Positions 21,483 through 30,463 of a stretch of 64,000 bases of DNA are shown here, one piece after another. Origin of the DNA: Corynebacterium sp. HMSC078H07 (GTDB taxonomy: Bacteria; Actinomycetota; Actinomycetes; Mycobacteriales; Mycobacteriaceae); the NCBI RefSeq assembly GCF_001812805.1, contig NZ_KV810463.1, positions 1-64,000 of the forward strand, in the 5' to 3' direction. The notes under the pieces are model-generated. The model made no database searches and had not been told where the DNA came from. It was given only the letters and a program-made list of their open reading frames with translations. Made by a program: the position numbers and the translations under genes. Positions within the stretch are counted from its first letter, which is position 1. The number at the start of each line of letters is the position of its first letter.

Positions 21483-22628
21483 GTGAGTATTCCGGAAGAG
21501 AAGTTCGCCCGCTCCCCTGAGCCCACGCTCGGTGTCGAGTGGGAGGTTGCACTCGTTGACCCAGTGACCTGGGATCTCGTACCGCGTGGTGCCGAGCTTA
21601 TTGATGCCGTCCGTTCCTCCCACCCCAACGTGCATCTGGAGAAGGAATTCCTCCAGAACACCGTGGAGCTCGTCACCGGGGTATGCGCAACGGTCCCGGA
21701 GGCCATGGGGGACTTGGAGACGTCGCTTAGCGCAGTGCGTGACGCGGCCGACGCCATGGACGTGCGCCTCTGGGCTTCCGGCGGGCACCCCTTTACGGAC
21801 TTCCGGAAGAACCCGGTGTCCGATAAGCCCGCTTATTCCGAAATCATCAACCGAACCCAGTATTGGGGGCAGCAGATGCTGCTGTGGGGCACGCACGTGC
21901 ACGTGGGCATTTGCCACGAGGACCGCGTGTGGCCCATCATCAACGCCCTGATGACGAAGTACCCGCACTTGTTGGCGATTTCTGCCTGCTCACCGGCATG
22001 GGAAGGGCTCGACACTGGCTACGCCTCCAACCGCACCATGCTGTACCAGCAGCTACCCACCGCGGGCATGCCCTATCAGTTTGAGGACTGGGCGCAGTGG
22101 CAGTCCTACATGCGGGACCAGGCCATTTCGGGAGTCATCAACCACACCGGCTCCATGCACTTTGATATCCGCCCGGCCTCCAAGTGGGGCACGGTGGAGG
22201 TACGCATTTCCGACGCCACCTCCAACCTCCGCGAGCTCTCCGCCATCGTGGCGCTCACGCACTGTCTCGTCGTCTACTACGACCGCCTGCTTGACGCCGG
22301 TGAGCAGCTGCCCACCCTCCAGCCCTGGCACGTGACCGAGAATAAGTGGCGTGGCGCGCGCTATGGCATGGACGCGCTGGTCATCACCTCACGCGCGACG
22401 GATGAGCGCTGGGTCAAGGACGAGCTAGCGGATCTGCTTGTGGAGCTGGGCCCGCTTTCTGAAGAGCTCGGCTGCGCCAAGGAACTGCAGCTGGTGCAAG
22501 ACATCATCGACGGCGGGGCGGGTTATGAGCGCCAGCGCCGCCTGCATCAGGAGACCGGAAGCTGGCAGAAGGTGGTCAAGGCCACCTCGGATGAGATGGA
22601 GCAGCTGCTGCCGCTCGCTGCGGACTAA
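21483..22628 (+). CDS. YbdK-family carboxylate-amine ligase (glutamate-cysteine ligase type 2)
   Basis: ATP-dependent ligase of the GCS2 family. The 381-aa protein shows [13 protein letters not shown] at the N-terminus, WGTHVHVGI in the middle and a [18 protein letters not shown] segment. Family members have weak glutamate-cysteine ligase activity, and true roles in actinobacteria vary; corynebacteria use mycothiol rather than glutathione. The start is GTG. The gene converges on the GT87 gene, with stop codons overlapping. Confidence 0.85.
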   Translation: MSIPEEKFARSPEPTLGVEWEVALVDPVTWDLVPRGAELIDAVRSSHPNVHLEKEFLQNTVELVTGVCATVPEAMGDLETSLSAVRDAADAMDVRLWASGGHPFTDFRKNPVSDKPAYSEIINRTQYWGQQMLLWGTHVHVGICHEDRVWPIINALMTKYPHLLAISACSPAWEGLDTGYASNRTMLYQQLPTAGMPYQFEDWAQWQSYMRDQAISGVINHTGSMHFDIRPASKWGTVEVRISDATSNLRELSAIVALTHCLVVYYDRLLDAGEQLPTLQPWHVTENKWRGARYGMDALVITSRATDERWVKDELADLLVELGPLSEELGCAKELQLVQDIIDGGAGYERQRRLHQETGSWQKVVKATSDEMEQLLPLAAD

Positions 22629-23863
22629 GCCTTCGACGCCGGAACCGCCGAGCCGGCCTTCGGGCGCGGGGCGATGAAGCCCCACAGGGCGTAGCCGGCG
22701 ATGAAGAGGATGCAGGACAGCGTCCACAGGGACGTCGCCCACGGCTGGAAGGACGTCATCGAGTCGAGGTTGGCCGAGGACATGGAGAACCACACCGGCA
22801 CCGACATGAAGGGCAGGGACACCACGAAGAGGGCGGCCAGCCCGGCCAGGGCGGCGAGCTGCTCGCCAAACTTACCGCTAACGCGCTCGCCCACCGCCTG
22901 GTTGACGGCAACGAAGACCATAATCACAAAGGGCAAGGTCCACACGAAGTGGTGGTACCACGAGAAGGGCGAGACCAAGCAGGTGCTAATACCCGTCAGC
23001 GCGAAGGCAGCGGTACGGTTGCCGCGCTTGTAGGCAGTGCGCAGCGCCAGGCACGTGAGCACGAAGATGACCAGGACTGCCAGCAGCCACAGGATTCCGC
23101 CGTCGATGCCCCACAGACGGAACATGAGCGAGCGTAGCGACTTTGCCCCGGGGTTGGCGTGTTCACCGACGCGGGAGGAATTGAACATGGCGTCGGTCCA
23201 GAAAGTCATGGCATCCGGCACAAAGATGAAACCGAGCACCACGGTGACCAGGAAGGTCACGACGGAGCCCACGGCGGCCCACCAGCGCTTCTCAAAGAGG
23301 AGGGCTAGCCCCATGTAGGCCGGCGTGAGCTTGATACCCGCTGCCAGGCCGATGCCAATTCCGGGCAGGCGGCGCTTCATCGGCAAGAAATCTAGAGCCA
23401 CGAGGAACATGAGGAAGACATTGACCTGCCCGTAGTACAGGGAGCCATGCATCGTCTCATTTGCCGGCGTCAGCGCAGTGAGCAACACCGCGACGAGGAT
23501 GGCCGCAGGAGTGAGTTTGACGCCGCGTTCGCGGAAAATCATCACCACAATGGCCAGCATCGCCAGGAACATCAACGCCGGCCAAAGGATGGTGAGAGTA
23601 TCTTTGCTGAAGAACGGCAGGACCTGGAAAAGAATGCCCGCAAACGGCGGGTAGGTGAAGGGGAACTCGTAGATATAGGGGGCGTCGTACAGCAGCCCGC
23701 CCGCGTTGAGGTCCTCGCCCGCCATGCGGTAAATGGCCAGGTCGAAGGGGAGGATGAATGTGAAAGCCTTGTGGCCGTCGAACTGGATGATACGGTAGAC
23801 CATCACTGCGATCCCCAGCGCGAGGACAGCGCAGATCGTCGGGATGCCCTGCAGCTTCTTCAC
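22625..23863 (-). CDS. GT87-family membrane mannosyltransferase
   Basis: Polytopic membrane protein (412 aa, about 10-12 hydrophobic segments) of the DUF2029/GT87 family, which in Corynebacterineae includes polyprenol-phosphomannose-dependent alpha-mannosyltransferases of PIM, LM and LAM assembly. Family features are the periplasmic-loop tyrosine and aspartate region after TM1 ([19 protein letters not shown]) and [16 protein letters not shown]. The first codon lies about 9 nt after GGAGAA. The specific linkage made cannot be assigned. Confidence 0.82.
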   Translation of the reverse strand: MKKLQGIPTICAVLALGIAVMVYRIIQFDGHKAFTFILPFDLAIYRMAGEDLNAGGLLYDAPYIYEFPFTYPPFAGILFQVLPFFSKDTLTILWPALMFLAMLAIVVMIFRERGVKLTPAAILVAVLLTALTPANETMHGSLYYGQVNVFLMFLVALDFLPMKRRLPGIGIGLAAGIKLTPAYMGLALLFEKRWWAAVGSVVTFLVTVVLGFIFVPDAMTFWTDAMFNSSRVGEHANPGAKSLRSLMFRLWGIDGGILWLLAVLVIFVLTCLALRTAYKRGNRTAAFALTGISTCLVSPFSWYHHFVWTLPFVIMVFVAVNQAVGERVSGKFGEQLAALAGLAALFVVSLPFMSVPVWFSMSSANLDSMTSFQPWATSLWTLSCILFIAGYALWGFIAPRPKAGSAVPASKA

Positions 23864-23946
23864 GGAAATTCTCCTCAGATGATGAAATGTGTCCTTAGGA
23901 GAATATACGAGCAGCGCATCCTTAAAGGTGAGCGAACCACCGTTAA

Positions 23947-24327
23947 CTATTTTCGGCGCATAGAACGCGTCGCCGGATGCTCATTGCGCGTCATCGATTC
24001 GGCCGTGCCGTAGAGGCCCTCGCGGCGGGCAATACGGGTAGTTCGCTGCGCGGTGACGGGGCTGGTGATCATGGCAAAAAGCACGAGCAAGATGAGGACG
24101 CCCAAGTCTCCGCGCTCCGCCACGCTGAAATCTTCCGAGCCCGTTACCTTGATGAGCGCGCCCAGAATGGTGAAGATGAGCCCGGTGGTTTGTGGCTTGG
24201 AAATGGCATGTACGCGCGCCATGGTGTCACTAAACCGCGCGATGCCAATGGCGGCGGCCAGAATAAGGATGGAGCCGACCAGGATGAGGATGATCGAGAG
24301 GATATCGGAAATCAGTGCGTAACTTAT
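23947..24327 (-). CDS. mnhG: Na+/H+ antiporter subunit G, apparent ATA start
   Basis: Small membrane subunit of the Mrp/Mnh antiporter. The reading frame codes MnhG from SDILSIILILVGS through IGIARFSDTMARVHAISKPQTTG. The only ATG in frame (24222) would delete the first membrane helix, so translation must begin upstream. The frame is open only after a TAG; within it the site with the right geometry is ATA at 24327, just after GGAAGAGGG and overlapping the mnhF TAA stop (ATAA). An ancestral ATGA overlap changed by one base would explain this. With that start it is 126 aa. Last gene of the operon. Confidence 0.8.
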   Translation of the reverse strand: MSYALISDILSIILILVGSILILAAAIGIARFSDTMARVHAISKPQTTGLIFTILGALIKVTGSEDFSVAERGDLGVLILLVLFAMITSPVTAQRTTRIARREGLYGTAESMTRNEHPATRSMRRK

Positions 24328-24596
24328 GAGTCCCTCTTCCTAAATCGGGTGACAGACACCGTGGAGATAAAGCCCAGCAGTGCGACGACGAGCATGGCGT
24401 TGGATACCGTCGTGTCCAGTGTCCAGCAGATATAGGTGGCCATGGCGCATTGGAACATGGCCACGAATCCGTCCATGGCAACGAGCCGGTCGAGCGAATT
24501 GGGGCCGACGACGATGCGCCACGTTGTGATGAGGAAGGCCACCACGAGGAAGCCGGCAGCCACCGTGAGCAGGATTTCATAAAGTCCCGTATCCAT
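24324..24596 (-). CDS. mnhF: Na+/H+ antiporter subunit F
   Basis: 90-aa subunit with three hydrophobic helices, matching MnhF/MrpF. The family region VGPNSLDRLVAMDGF is present. The start overlaps the mnhE stop by one base (TAATG). Part of the multi-subunit monovalent cation/proton antiporter. Confidence 0.92.
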   Translation of the reverse strand: MDTGLYEILLTVAAGFLVVAFLITTWRIVVGPNSLDRLVAMDGFVAMFQCAMATYICWTLDTTVSNAMLVVALLGFISTVSVTRFRKRDS

Positions 24597-25114
24597 TAGG
24601 CGTGGCTCCTTTCAAAGATGGCTATCATGTCCGCCTCCAACTTGCGCACCGCGGCGATTTCGCGTTCGAGGTGGCCTTCGGAGTCGGCGTTGAGCAGGTG
24701 GATGGTGAGCATACGGTTGGCAATGTCGATATCAGAGACCGTTCCGCCCGGCTGCAGGTTGTACAGGCTCACGGCCAGCGAAAGTACAAACTCATTCTCC
24801 ACGCGCATGGGCACTTTCACAATGGCGGTCTTGGGTACAGGCTGCGGGCGCACAGCCAGCCAGCCCACCTTGATGGAGGCCTCGAGCAGATCGACGAACC
24901 AGCCGGCGGCAAAGACAAAGAGCTTGCCCCAGCTCACCGAAATGCCCTCCACGGGCATGGCTGGCAGCGGTAGCGCCAGGAAGATGAACAGGCCCACCAG
25001 CAGGCCGCCAACGAGGTTGGCCACGGTTACCTCACCCATCAGCAGGCACCACATGACCACAATCCACACCACGAACCAGGGCCGGAAGCGGTGCTTGAAA
25101 CCGGAGAGTTTCAT
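24596..25114 (-). CDS. mnhE: Na+/H+ antiporter subunit E
   Basis: 172-aa MnhE/MrpE subunit: two N-terminal hydrophobic helices (WFVVWIVVMWCLLM and GLLVGLFIFLALPLP), a third near KLFVFAAGWFVDLLEAS, then a cytosolic domain with the family segment SLYNLQPGGTVSDI. The start overlaps the mnhD stop (ATGA). Confidence 0.92.
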   Translation of the reverse strand: MKLSGFKHRFRPWFVVWIVVMWCLLMGEVTVANLVGGLLVGLFIFLALPLPAMPVEGISVSWGKLFVFAAGWFVDLLEASIKVGWLAVRPQPVPKTAIVKVPMRVENEFVLSLAVSLYNLQPGGTVSDIDIANRMLTIHLLNADSEGHLEREIAAVRKLEADMIAIFERSHA

Positions 25115-26910
25115 CGTGCGACCTCCTCTTCAGCAGTGCCTACGGAGGTAGGCAGGGGAGCCGTCGCGCTTGCCGACGTCTCCCGTGTCGGCTCCGCCGG
25201 CATTCGCTCCGGCAGGGGCTCGCTGCGGTTCTGCAACGAGTCCGCGCCGCTGTCGTAGCGGTCCTTCGGATCGAGGTGGCGGGTGGGGTTCTCAAAGGAA
25301 TCACCCAGTACCGCATAGCGGTAGATGGAATCATCCTGAGCCGACGTGGCTGCGCGGGTAGTCACGCCCGAAATGGGGCCTGCCAGGAAGGTCATGGACA
25401 CCGAGGCGATAACCAGCAGGCTGGTGGAGGCCAGCATGCCGAAGGGCACGCGGCCGACGTCATCGCGTTCCTTCACATCGACGTACTCGGTAACCTCGCC
25501 CAGTGGGGAGGGGCGCACCATCGCCAGGTGACCTTCCGGAGCATCAGCACGGTCACGCAGGAAGCCCTTGGCCCAGACCAGCACCATGACGTAGAGGGTC
25601 AGCAGCGACGTCAGAATCGCTCCGCCAATAAGCACCCAGGACAGCCAAGAGCCCTCGTTCGCGCCGGCCTCCAAGAGCATGATCTTGCCCAGGAAGCCGG
25701 AGAACGGCGGAATACCGCCGAGGTTGATCGCCGGAATGAAGTACAAAATGGCGATAAGCGGTGCGCTGTAGATGAGTGATCCCAATCGGCGCAGTGAGGA
25801 GGTTCCGGCCTGGCGCTCGATAAGGCCGACGACGAGGAAGAGCGTGGTTTGCACCAGAATGTGGTGCACGGCGTAGAAGATGGCGCCGGACAAGCCTTGT
25901 GCGGTGCCGAGGGCCACGCCGAAGACCATGTAGCCGATGTGGCTGACCAAGGTAAAGGACAACAAACGCTTGATATCGGATTGGGCAATGGCGCCCAAGA
26001 TACCGACGAGCATGGTAGCCAGCGCGACCCACATGAGCAGGGTATCGAGCCCACCATTGGTAAAGATGGAGGTACGAGCGCGGATGATGGAGTAGACACC
26101 GACCTTGGTGAGCAGGCCCGCAAACACCGCGGTGACCAGTGAGGGCGCGGTGGGGTAGGAGTCCGGCAGCCACGCATCCAGCGGGAAGATAGCCGCTTTA
26201 ATGCCGAAGGCGATGAGCAGTACCGAGAACACCGCGGTGCGCGTTCCCTCGGGGATGTCCTCCATGCGGATGCCGATCTGCGCCATGTTCATCGTTCCCA
26301 CCGTGGCGTAGACATAGGCCAGGGCCAGCACGAAGATGAGCGAGGAGGCCATCGACACCATGACGTATCCCACGCCGGCGCGCACACGAGCCGCCGTTGC
26401 GCCCAGCGTGAGCAGTACATAGGAGGCCACGAGGAAAATCTCGAAGCCCACGTAGAGGTTGAACAGGTCGCCCGCCAGGAAAGACACGTTCACGCCCATG
26501 GTGAGCAGCATGTACGTCGGCAGGAAGACTGCCACCGGCTCGTCCTTCGTGCCATCGCGCACTCCCTGTGAAATGGCGTACCACATCACGGAGAAGAGCA
26601 CGACGGAGGAGGTGAACAACATGACCGTGGACAAACGGTCTGCCACCAGCGTGATACCCACTGGGGCATCCCAGCCGCCCACCTGCAAGGTCTGGATACC
26701 GGCCGTATCCGCGATGAAAATCAACATGGCATTGACCGCAGCCAAGGTGAGCAGGGAGAAGAACGCAACGCGGCGTTGAGCGTTTACGCTGCGGGAGCAC
26801 AAGATGGCGAGGACGGCCGCGAACGCCGGAATGATAATCGGCAGCGGAATGAGGTAGCTGACATAGGGCAGCAGTGCATGCACAGCGGAGGCGATGGACT
26901 CAGTCATCAT
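25111..26910 (-). CDS. mnhD: Na+/H+ antiporter subunit D
   Basis: 599-aa proton-translocating subunit homologous to NuoM/N of complex I, with about 14 helices. It contains the antiporter-like glutamate helix (LYVGFEIFLVASYVLL) and the lysine-bearing GIKAAIFPLDAWLPDSYP segment, plus SDIKRLLSFTLVSHIGYM. A hydrophilic Arg/Asp/Glu-rich C-terminal tail of about 75 aa follows the last helix and is longer than in Bacillus MrpD. It overlaps mnhC by 11 bp. Confidence 0.94.
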   Translation of the reverse strand: MMTESIASAVHALLPYVSYLIPLPIIIPAFAAVLAILCSRSVNAQRRVAFFSLLTLAAVNAMLIFIADTAGIQTLQVGGWDAPVGITLVADRLSTVMLFTSSVVLFSVMWYAISQGVRDGTKDEPVAVFLPTYMLLTMGVNVSFLAGDLFNLYVGFEIFLVASYVLLTLGATAARVRAGVGYVMVSMASSLIFVLALAYVYATVGTMNMAQIGIRMEDIPEGTRTAVFSVLLIAFGIKAAIFPLDAWLPDSYPTAPSLVTAVFAGLLTKVGVYSIIRARTSIFTNGGLDTLLMWVALATMLVGILGAIAQSDIKRLLSFTLVSHIGYMVFGVALGTAQGLSGAIFYAVHHILVQTTLFLVVGLIERQAGTSSLRRLGSLIYSAPLIAILYFIPAINLGGIPPFSGFLGKIMLLEAGANEGSWLSWVLIGGAILTSLLTLYVMVLVWAKGFLRDRADAPEGHLAMVRPSPLGEVTEYVDVKERDDVGRVPFGMLASTSLLVIASVSMTFLAGPISGVTTRAATSAQDDSIYRYAVLGDSFENPTRHLDPKDRYDSGADSLQNRSEPLPERMPAEPTRETSASATAPLPTSVGTAEEEVAR

Positions 26911-27400
26911 TGGCCTCCTTTACCGGTTCCTCAAAGACCTGCGGACCAAACTTGTCGCCTTCCTTGGTGGCGCGGCCCGTGGCCGGGTCATTGGAGGCAT
27001 CATGGTCCGGCGCTGCGGACGCATTGCCTGGGCGTGAGGCCATTGCCGCAATAGCGGTGTCCTCGGTGTCATCCTCAATAACGTCCGCACTGCGGTAACG
27101 GTATTGGCGGTAGGCCAAGGTCAGGATGAAACCGGTCAGCGCCATGGAAATGACGATGGCGGTGAGGATCATGCCTTGCGCCAGTGGGTCGGCGATCTGT
27201 TCGCCGTAGGGCCGGGAGGTGCGGCCGTCGATTGGCGGCGAGCCTGCCTGGCCACCGGCCATGAGCATGAAGAGGTTGGCGCCGTTGCCCAGCAACAAAA
27301 TGCCGAGCAGCATCTTGGTCATCGCGCGGTCCAGCAAGAGGTAGACCCCGGCCCCGCAGAGCACGCCTGCAGCCAGCAGAAGCATCAAATTGGCATCCAT
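26900..27400 (-). CDS. mnhC: Na+/H+ antiporter subunit C
   Basis: 166-aa MnhC/MrpC (NuoK-like) subunit with three helices: LMLLLAAGVLCGAGVYLLL, MLLGILLLGNGANLFML and GMILTAIVISMALTGFIL. The C-terminal 60 aa is a charged cytosolic extension rich in Asp/Glu, not present in shorter homologues. The start overlaps the mnhA stop (TAATG). Confidence 0.93.
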   Translation of the reverse strand: MDANLMLLLAAGVLCGAGVYLLLDRAMTKMLLGILLLGNGANLFMLMAGGQAGSPPIDGRTSRPYGEQIADPLAQGMILTAIVISMALTGFILTLAYRQYRYRSADVIEDDTEDTAIAAMASRPGNASAAPDHDASNDPATGRATKEGDKFGPQVFEEPVKEANDD

Positions 27401-30297
27401 TAGGCGTGTCCTTTCTCTTTCTCCTTTGAGCGGCGGGCCAAGGATCGAGCGCGGTCGCGGGCTCGCTGCTTACGCATCTCCTCTTCCTCATCGAGCTTCG
27501 CGCCTAGCGACGTCAACGTGCAGAGCGCGAGGCCCACGACGATGAGGTAGACGCCGGCGTCGAAAATCAGCGCCGAGGGTAGAGACACATCCCCAATCAG
27601 CGGGATGGGCAACTTCGTATAGGCCGTGGTCAGTGGCGGATAGCCGAAGAACATCGGGGTGACCACCGCACCGAGGGAAAGGAGCAGACCTACCGCCATG
27701 GTGCGGCCGCCGTCGAGCGGCAGCGCTTCCTCGAGCTCTGCGCGGCCACCCGCCAAGTAGCGCAGGATCAGCGCAAGTGCTGCGACAAGGCCACCGGCAA
27801 ATCCACCGCCCGGGGCGTTGTGGCCGCTGAAGAAGAAGTAAAGAGACAGCACCATCATGGACGGGAAGAGCAGACGAGTGCTGACATCCACCATGAGGGA
27901 ACGGTTGAGAGCTTTCTCCGATTCCACGCCCGCGGCCAGCCAGCGGCGGCCCGTAACCCGGAGGGTGGGGCGGCGGGAAGCACGCGCAAAGCTTTGAGTG
28001 CGGAAGACGAGCGAGGAAATGCCCGTCGTGGCGATGATGAGCACGGTGATTTCGCCGAAGGTATCCCACGCACGCAGGTCCACGAGCAATACGTTGACGG
28101 TATTAGCGCCGTGGCCAATCTCCTTGGCCAACTCCGGCATGTATTGCGAGATGGGTTCCTCGCGGCGCGCGTTGACAGCGAACATACCCACGACGGTCAC
28201 CGTGAGACCCACGCCGACGGCGAGCCAGGCGCGCAGGCGACCAATCTTGGGGTCCTGCTTCCATTCGGTATTGGAGGGCATGCGGCGCAGAACCAGCATG
28301 AAGAGCACCATGATGATGGTCTCCACCAGCAGCTGCGTCAGCGCTAGGTCCGGTGCACCATGGAGGGCAAAAATGAAGGACAGCGCGTAGCCGGTCACGC
28401 CGACAACAATGACGCCAGAGAGGCGGTTATCCAGCACCGTTGCGCCCACCGCGGCGATGATAATGATGGCCGCGGCGATAGCCTGCCAGGGGTTTTCCGC
28501 CACGATCATGTGGACGTTGGTGAGGTCACCGCGGATCAACATAATGATGGGCAGCACCATGAGCGTGGCAAAGATGACCGTCAGGTTGAACTGCAGCGAA
28601 CCGCGCTGCGTCGAGGCAGTGGTACGCAGCGAGAGCTGGCGCAGGGAGTTGATGACGGTGTCGTAGGCCTTGTCCGCCGAGCCCAGCGCCGGGTAGGTGA
28701 ACTGTGCCTTGGCGAGCGCTCGGCGCTGCCAGTGCAGCACCACACCGGCGACAATGATGACTGCCGACAGCAGCAACGGGATGGTCCAGCCATGCCACAG
28801 TGCGAGGTGGGAGGCTTCGTCCGCGCCATAGGTGTTGTTGAGGTGCTGCGTGATGCCGTGGGAAAGCGGCGTGGGCGAAAGGCCAAAGAAGATGGTGAGC
28901 AGCGTCAGCGCGGCCGGCGGGATCCACAGGAAAGGACCCACCGGGTGCATGGCGGCAACGGCCTCAGAAGGCTCCTCCTGCCCCTTGGCGGCGAAGGCGC
29001 CCCAGAGGAAGCGCAGCGCATAGGCCATGGTTAGTGCGGAACCCGCGACGACGGCCACGAGGAGCATATTGCGTGGCATGCCGACGAGCAGGTCCTCACC
29101 CATAATCGCTTCGAGCGTGGCCTCCTTGGACACGAAGCCCAACAGGGGTGGGACACCCGCCATGGACATAGCGGGGATGATGGCGAGGATGTACAGGAAT
29201 GGTTTCTTCTTGCCCAGCCCTGCAAGCTTGTCGATGTCCCTCGTTCCCGACGCATGGTCGATCGCACCAACAATCATGAAGAGCGCGGCCTTAAACAGAG
29301 AGTGCGCAAAGGTCAGCGCAAGGCCTGCCTGCATGGCTTCGCGGGAGCCGATGGCAATGATGGTGGTGATAAACCCCAGCTGGGAGACCGTACCGTAGGC
29401 CAAGATGAGCTTGAGATCGCGCTGCTTGAGCGCCATCCAGCCGCCGAGCAGCATGGTGAAAGCACCCAAGGGCAGCACCACGAGGTGCCACGTGGAAATG
29501 TCGTGCACCCAGGGAGCCAAGCGTGCCACAAGGTAGATACCGGCCTTAACCATGGCAGCGGAGTGCAGGTAGGCCGAGACCGGAGTCGGGGCGGCCATAG
29601 CGCCCGGCAGCCAGAAATGGGCCGGGGCGATAGCGGATTTCGACAGCGCGCCGCACAGAATAAGCACGATGGCCACGGTGAGGTACGGCGTGTTTGCCAG
29701 CTGTTCGGTGGATGCAATGGCGGTGAAGGACCATGCGCCAGTCTGCCGGCCCAGCAGAATAATGCCCACGAGCATGGTGAGGCCGCCGAGGGCGGTGACC
29801 ATGAGGGCCTGCTGCGCGGCACGGCGCGAGGAGGCGCGCTCGCCGTAGTAGCTCACCAGGAGGAAGGAGAGCAGGGAGGTGATTTCCCAGAAGACGTAGA
29901 GCAACAGGAAGTTATCGGAAATCACCAGGCCATACATGGCCGTGGCGAAGCCCACCATTTGCCCACCGAAGAGCGCTAGCCGGCGACGCGAATGGTCGAA
30001 ATACCCCCAACAATAGATGAGTACTAAGGCGCCCACGCCAAGGACGATAAGGCTGAACAGTGCGGAGAGCGCGTCCATGCGGAAGCTGATATCGAGGTGC
30101 GCGGCGGGCATCCACTCAGCGTCGAAGGCGAGCTGATGGCCGTCTCGCAACGTACCTTCGGTGAGTTGATGTAGCACCCAAAAGAACCCGACGGCGGGCA
30201 CAATCGCGAGAAGACCGAAGGCTCGCCGGCCGAGGTAGAAGATGAGAAAAGGAGCGGCGATGGTGGTGAGAACCAGGGCGCTGAAGAGAGTGAGCAC
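27400..30297 (-). CDS. mnhA: Na+/H+ antiporter subunit A-B fusion
   Basis: First gene of the operon. The 965-aa protein joins the large NuoL-like MnhA part (HSAAMVKAGIYLVARL, the DLKLILAYGTVSQLGF region) to MnhB-like sequence at the C-terminus (about 800-930: FPSMMVLSLYFFFSGHNAP, GGGFAGGLVAALALILRYL). No separate mnhB exists. The start is GTG (VLTLFSALVLTTIAAP). The very basic tail (KQRARDRARSLARRSKEKEK) is cytosolic. The complex exports Na+ or other monovalent cations using the proton gradient, giving alkali and salt tolerance. Confidence 0.94.
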   Translation of the reverse strand: MLTLFSALVLTTIAAPFLIFYLGRRAFGLLAIVPAVGFFWVLHQLTEGTLRDGHQLAFDAEWMPAAHLDISFRMDALSALFSLIVLGVGALVLIYCWGYFDHSRRRLALFGGQMVGFATAMYGLVISDNFLLLYVFWEITSLLSFLLVSYYGERASSRRAAQQALMVTALGGLTMLVGIILLGRQTGAWSFTAIASTEQLANTPYLTVAIVLILCGALSKSAIAPAHFWLPGAMAAPTPVSAYLHSAAMVKAGIYLVARLAPWVHDISTWHLVVLPLGAFTMLLGGWMALKQRDLKLILAYGTVSQLGFITTIIAIGSREAMQAGLALTFAHSLFKAALFMIVGAIDHASGTRDIDKLAGLGKKKPFLYILAIIPAMSMAGVPPLLGFVSKEATLEAIMGEDLLVGMPRNMLLVAVVAGSALTMAYALRFLWGAFAAKGQEEPSEAVAAMHPVGPFLWIPPAALTLLTIFFGLSPTPLSHGITQHLNNTYGADEASHLALWHGWTIPLLLSAVIIVAGVVLHWQRRALAKAQFTYPALGSADKAYDTVINSLRQLSLRTTASTQRGSLQFNLTVIFATLMVLPIIMLIRGDLTNVHMIVAENPWQAIAAAIIIIAAVGATVLDNRLSGVIVVGVTGYALSFIFALHGAPDLALTQLLVETIIMVLFMLVLRRMPSNTEWKQDPKIGRLRAWLAVGVGLTVTVVGMFAVNARREEPISQYMPELAKEIGHGANTVNVLLVDLRAWDTFGEITVLIIATTGISSLVFRTQSFARASRRPTLRVTGRRWLAAGVESEKALNRSLMVDVSTRLLFPSMMVLSLYFFFSGHNAPGGGFAGGLVAALALILRYLAGGRAELEEALPLDGGRTMAVGLLLSLGAVVTPMFFGYPPLTTAYTKLPIPLIGDVSLPSALIFDAGVYLIVVGLALCTLTSLGAKLDEEEEMRKQRARDRARSLARRSKEKEKGHA

Positions 30298-30375
30298 GGT
30301 TGTTGCGGGGGCGTCCTTTCCAGGTTTGGGACGGGGCTAAACCCACCGCAATGGCAGGCATTGACTAGTGCTCAT

Positions 30376-30417
30376 CCTACAGATTGGGGCTTAAATTTTC
30401 ACACTTTTCTTTTCACA
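30376..30417 (-). promoter_or_regulatory. mnh operon promoter with direct repeats
   Basis: On the minus strand a -10-like TAGGAT (30381-30376) is preceded by two copies of GTGTGAAAA (30417-30409 and 30403-30395) spaced 14 bp start to start. They cover the -35 region, so they could bind a regulator. No sigma-70 -35 box is evident. Confidence 0.4.
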
Positions 30418-30427
30418 CAGTTATATA

Positions 30428-30453
30428 GGGGCACCCTGCAGGCAGAGGCCCCC
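30428..30453 (-). terminator. Hairpin downstream of the M20 peptidase gene
   Basis: GGGGC and GCCCC flank a segment with the palindrome CCTGCAGG, about 10 bp after the peptidase stop on the minus strand; CTATATAA follows. It probably separates that gene from the mnh promoter. The U-tract is weak. Confidence 0.4.
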
Positions 30454-30463
30454 TTACCGCGCC

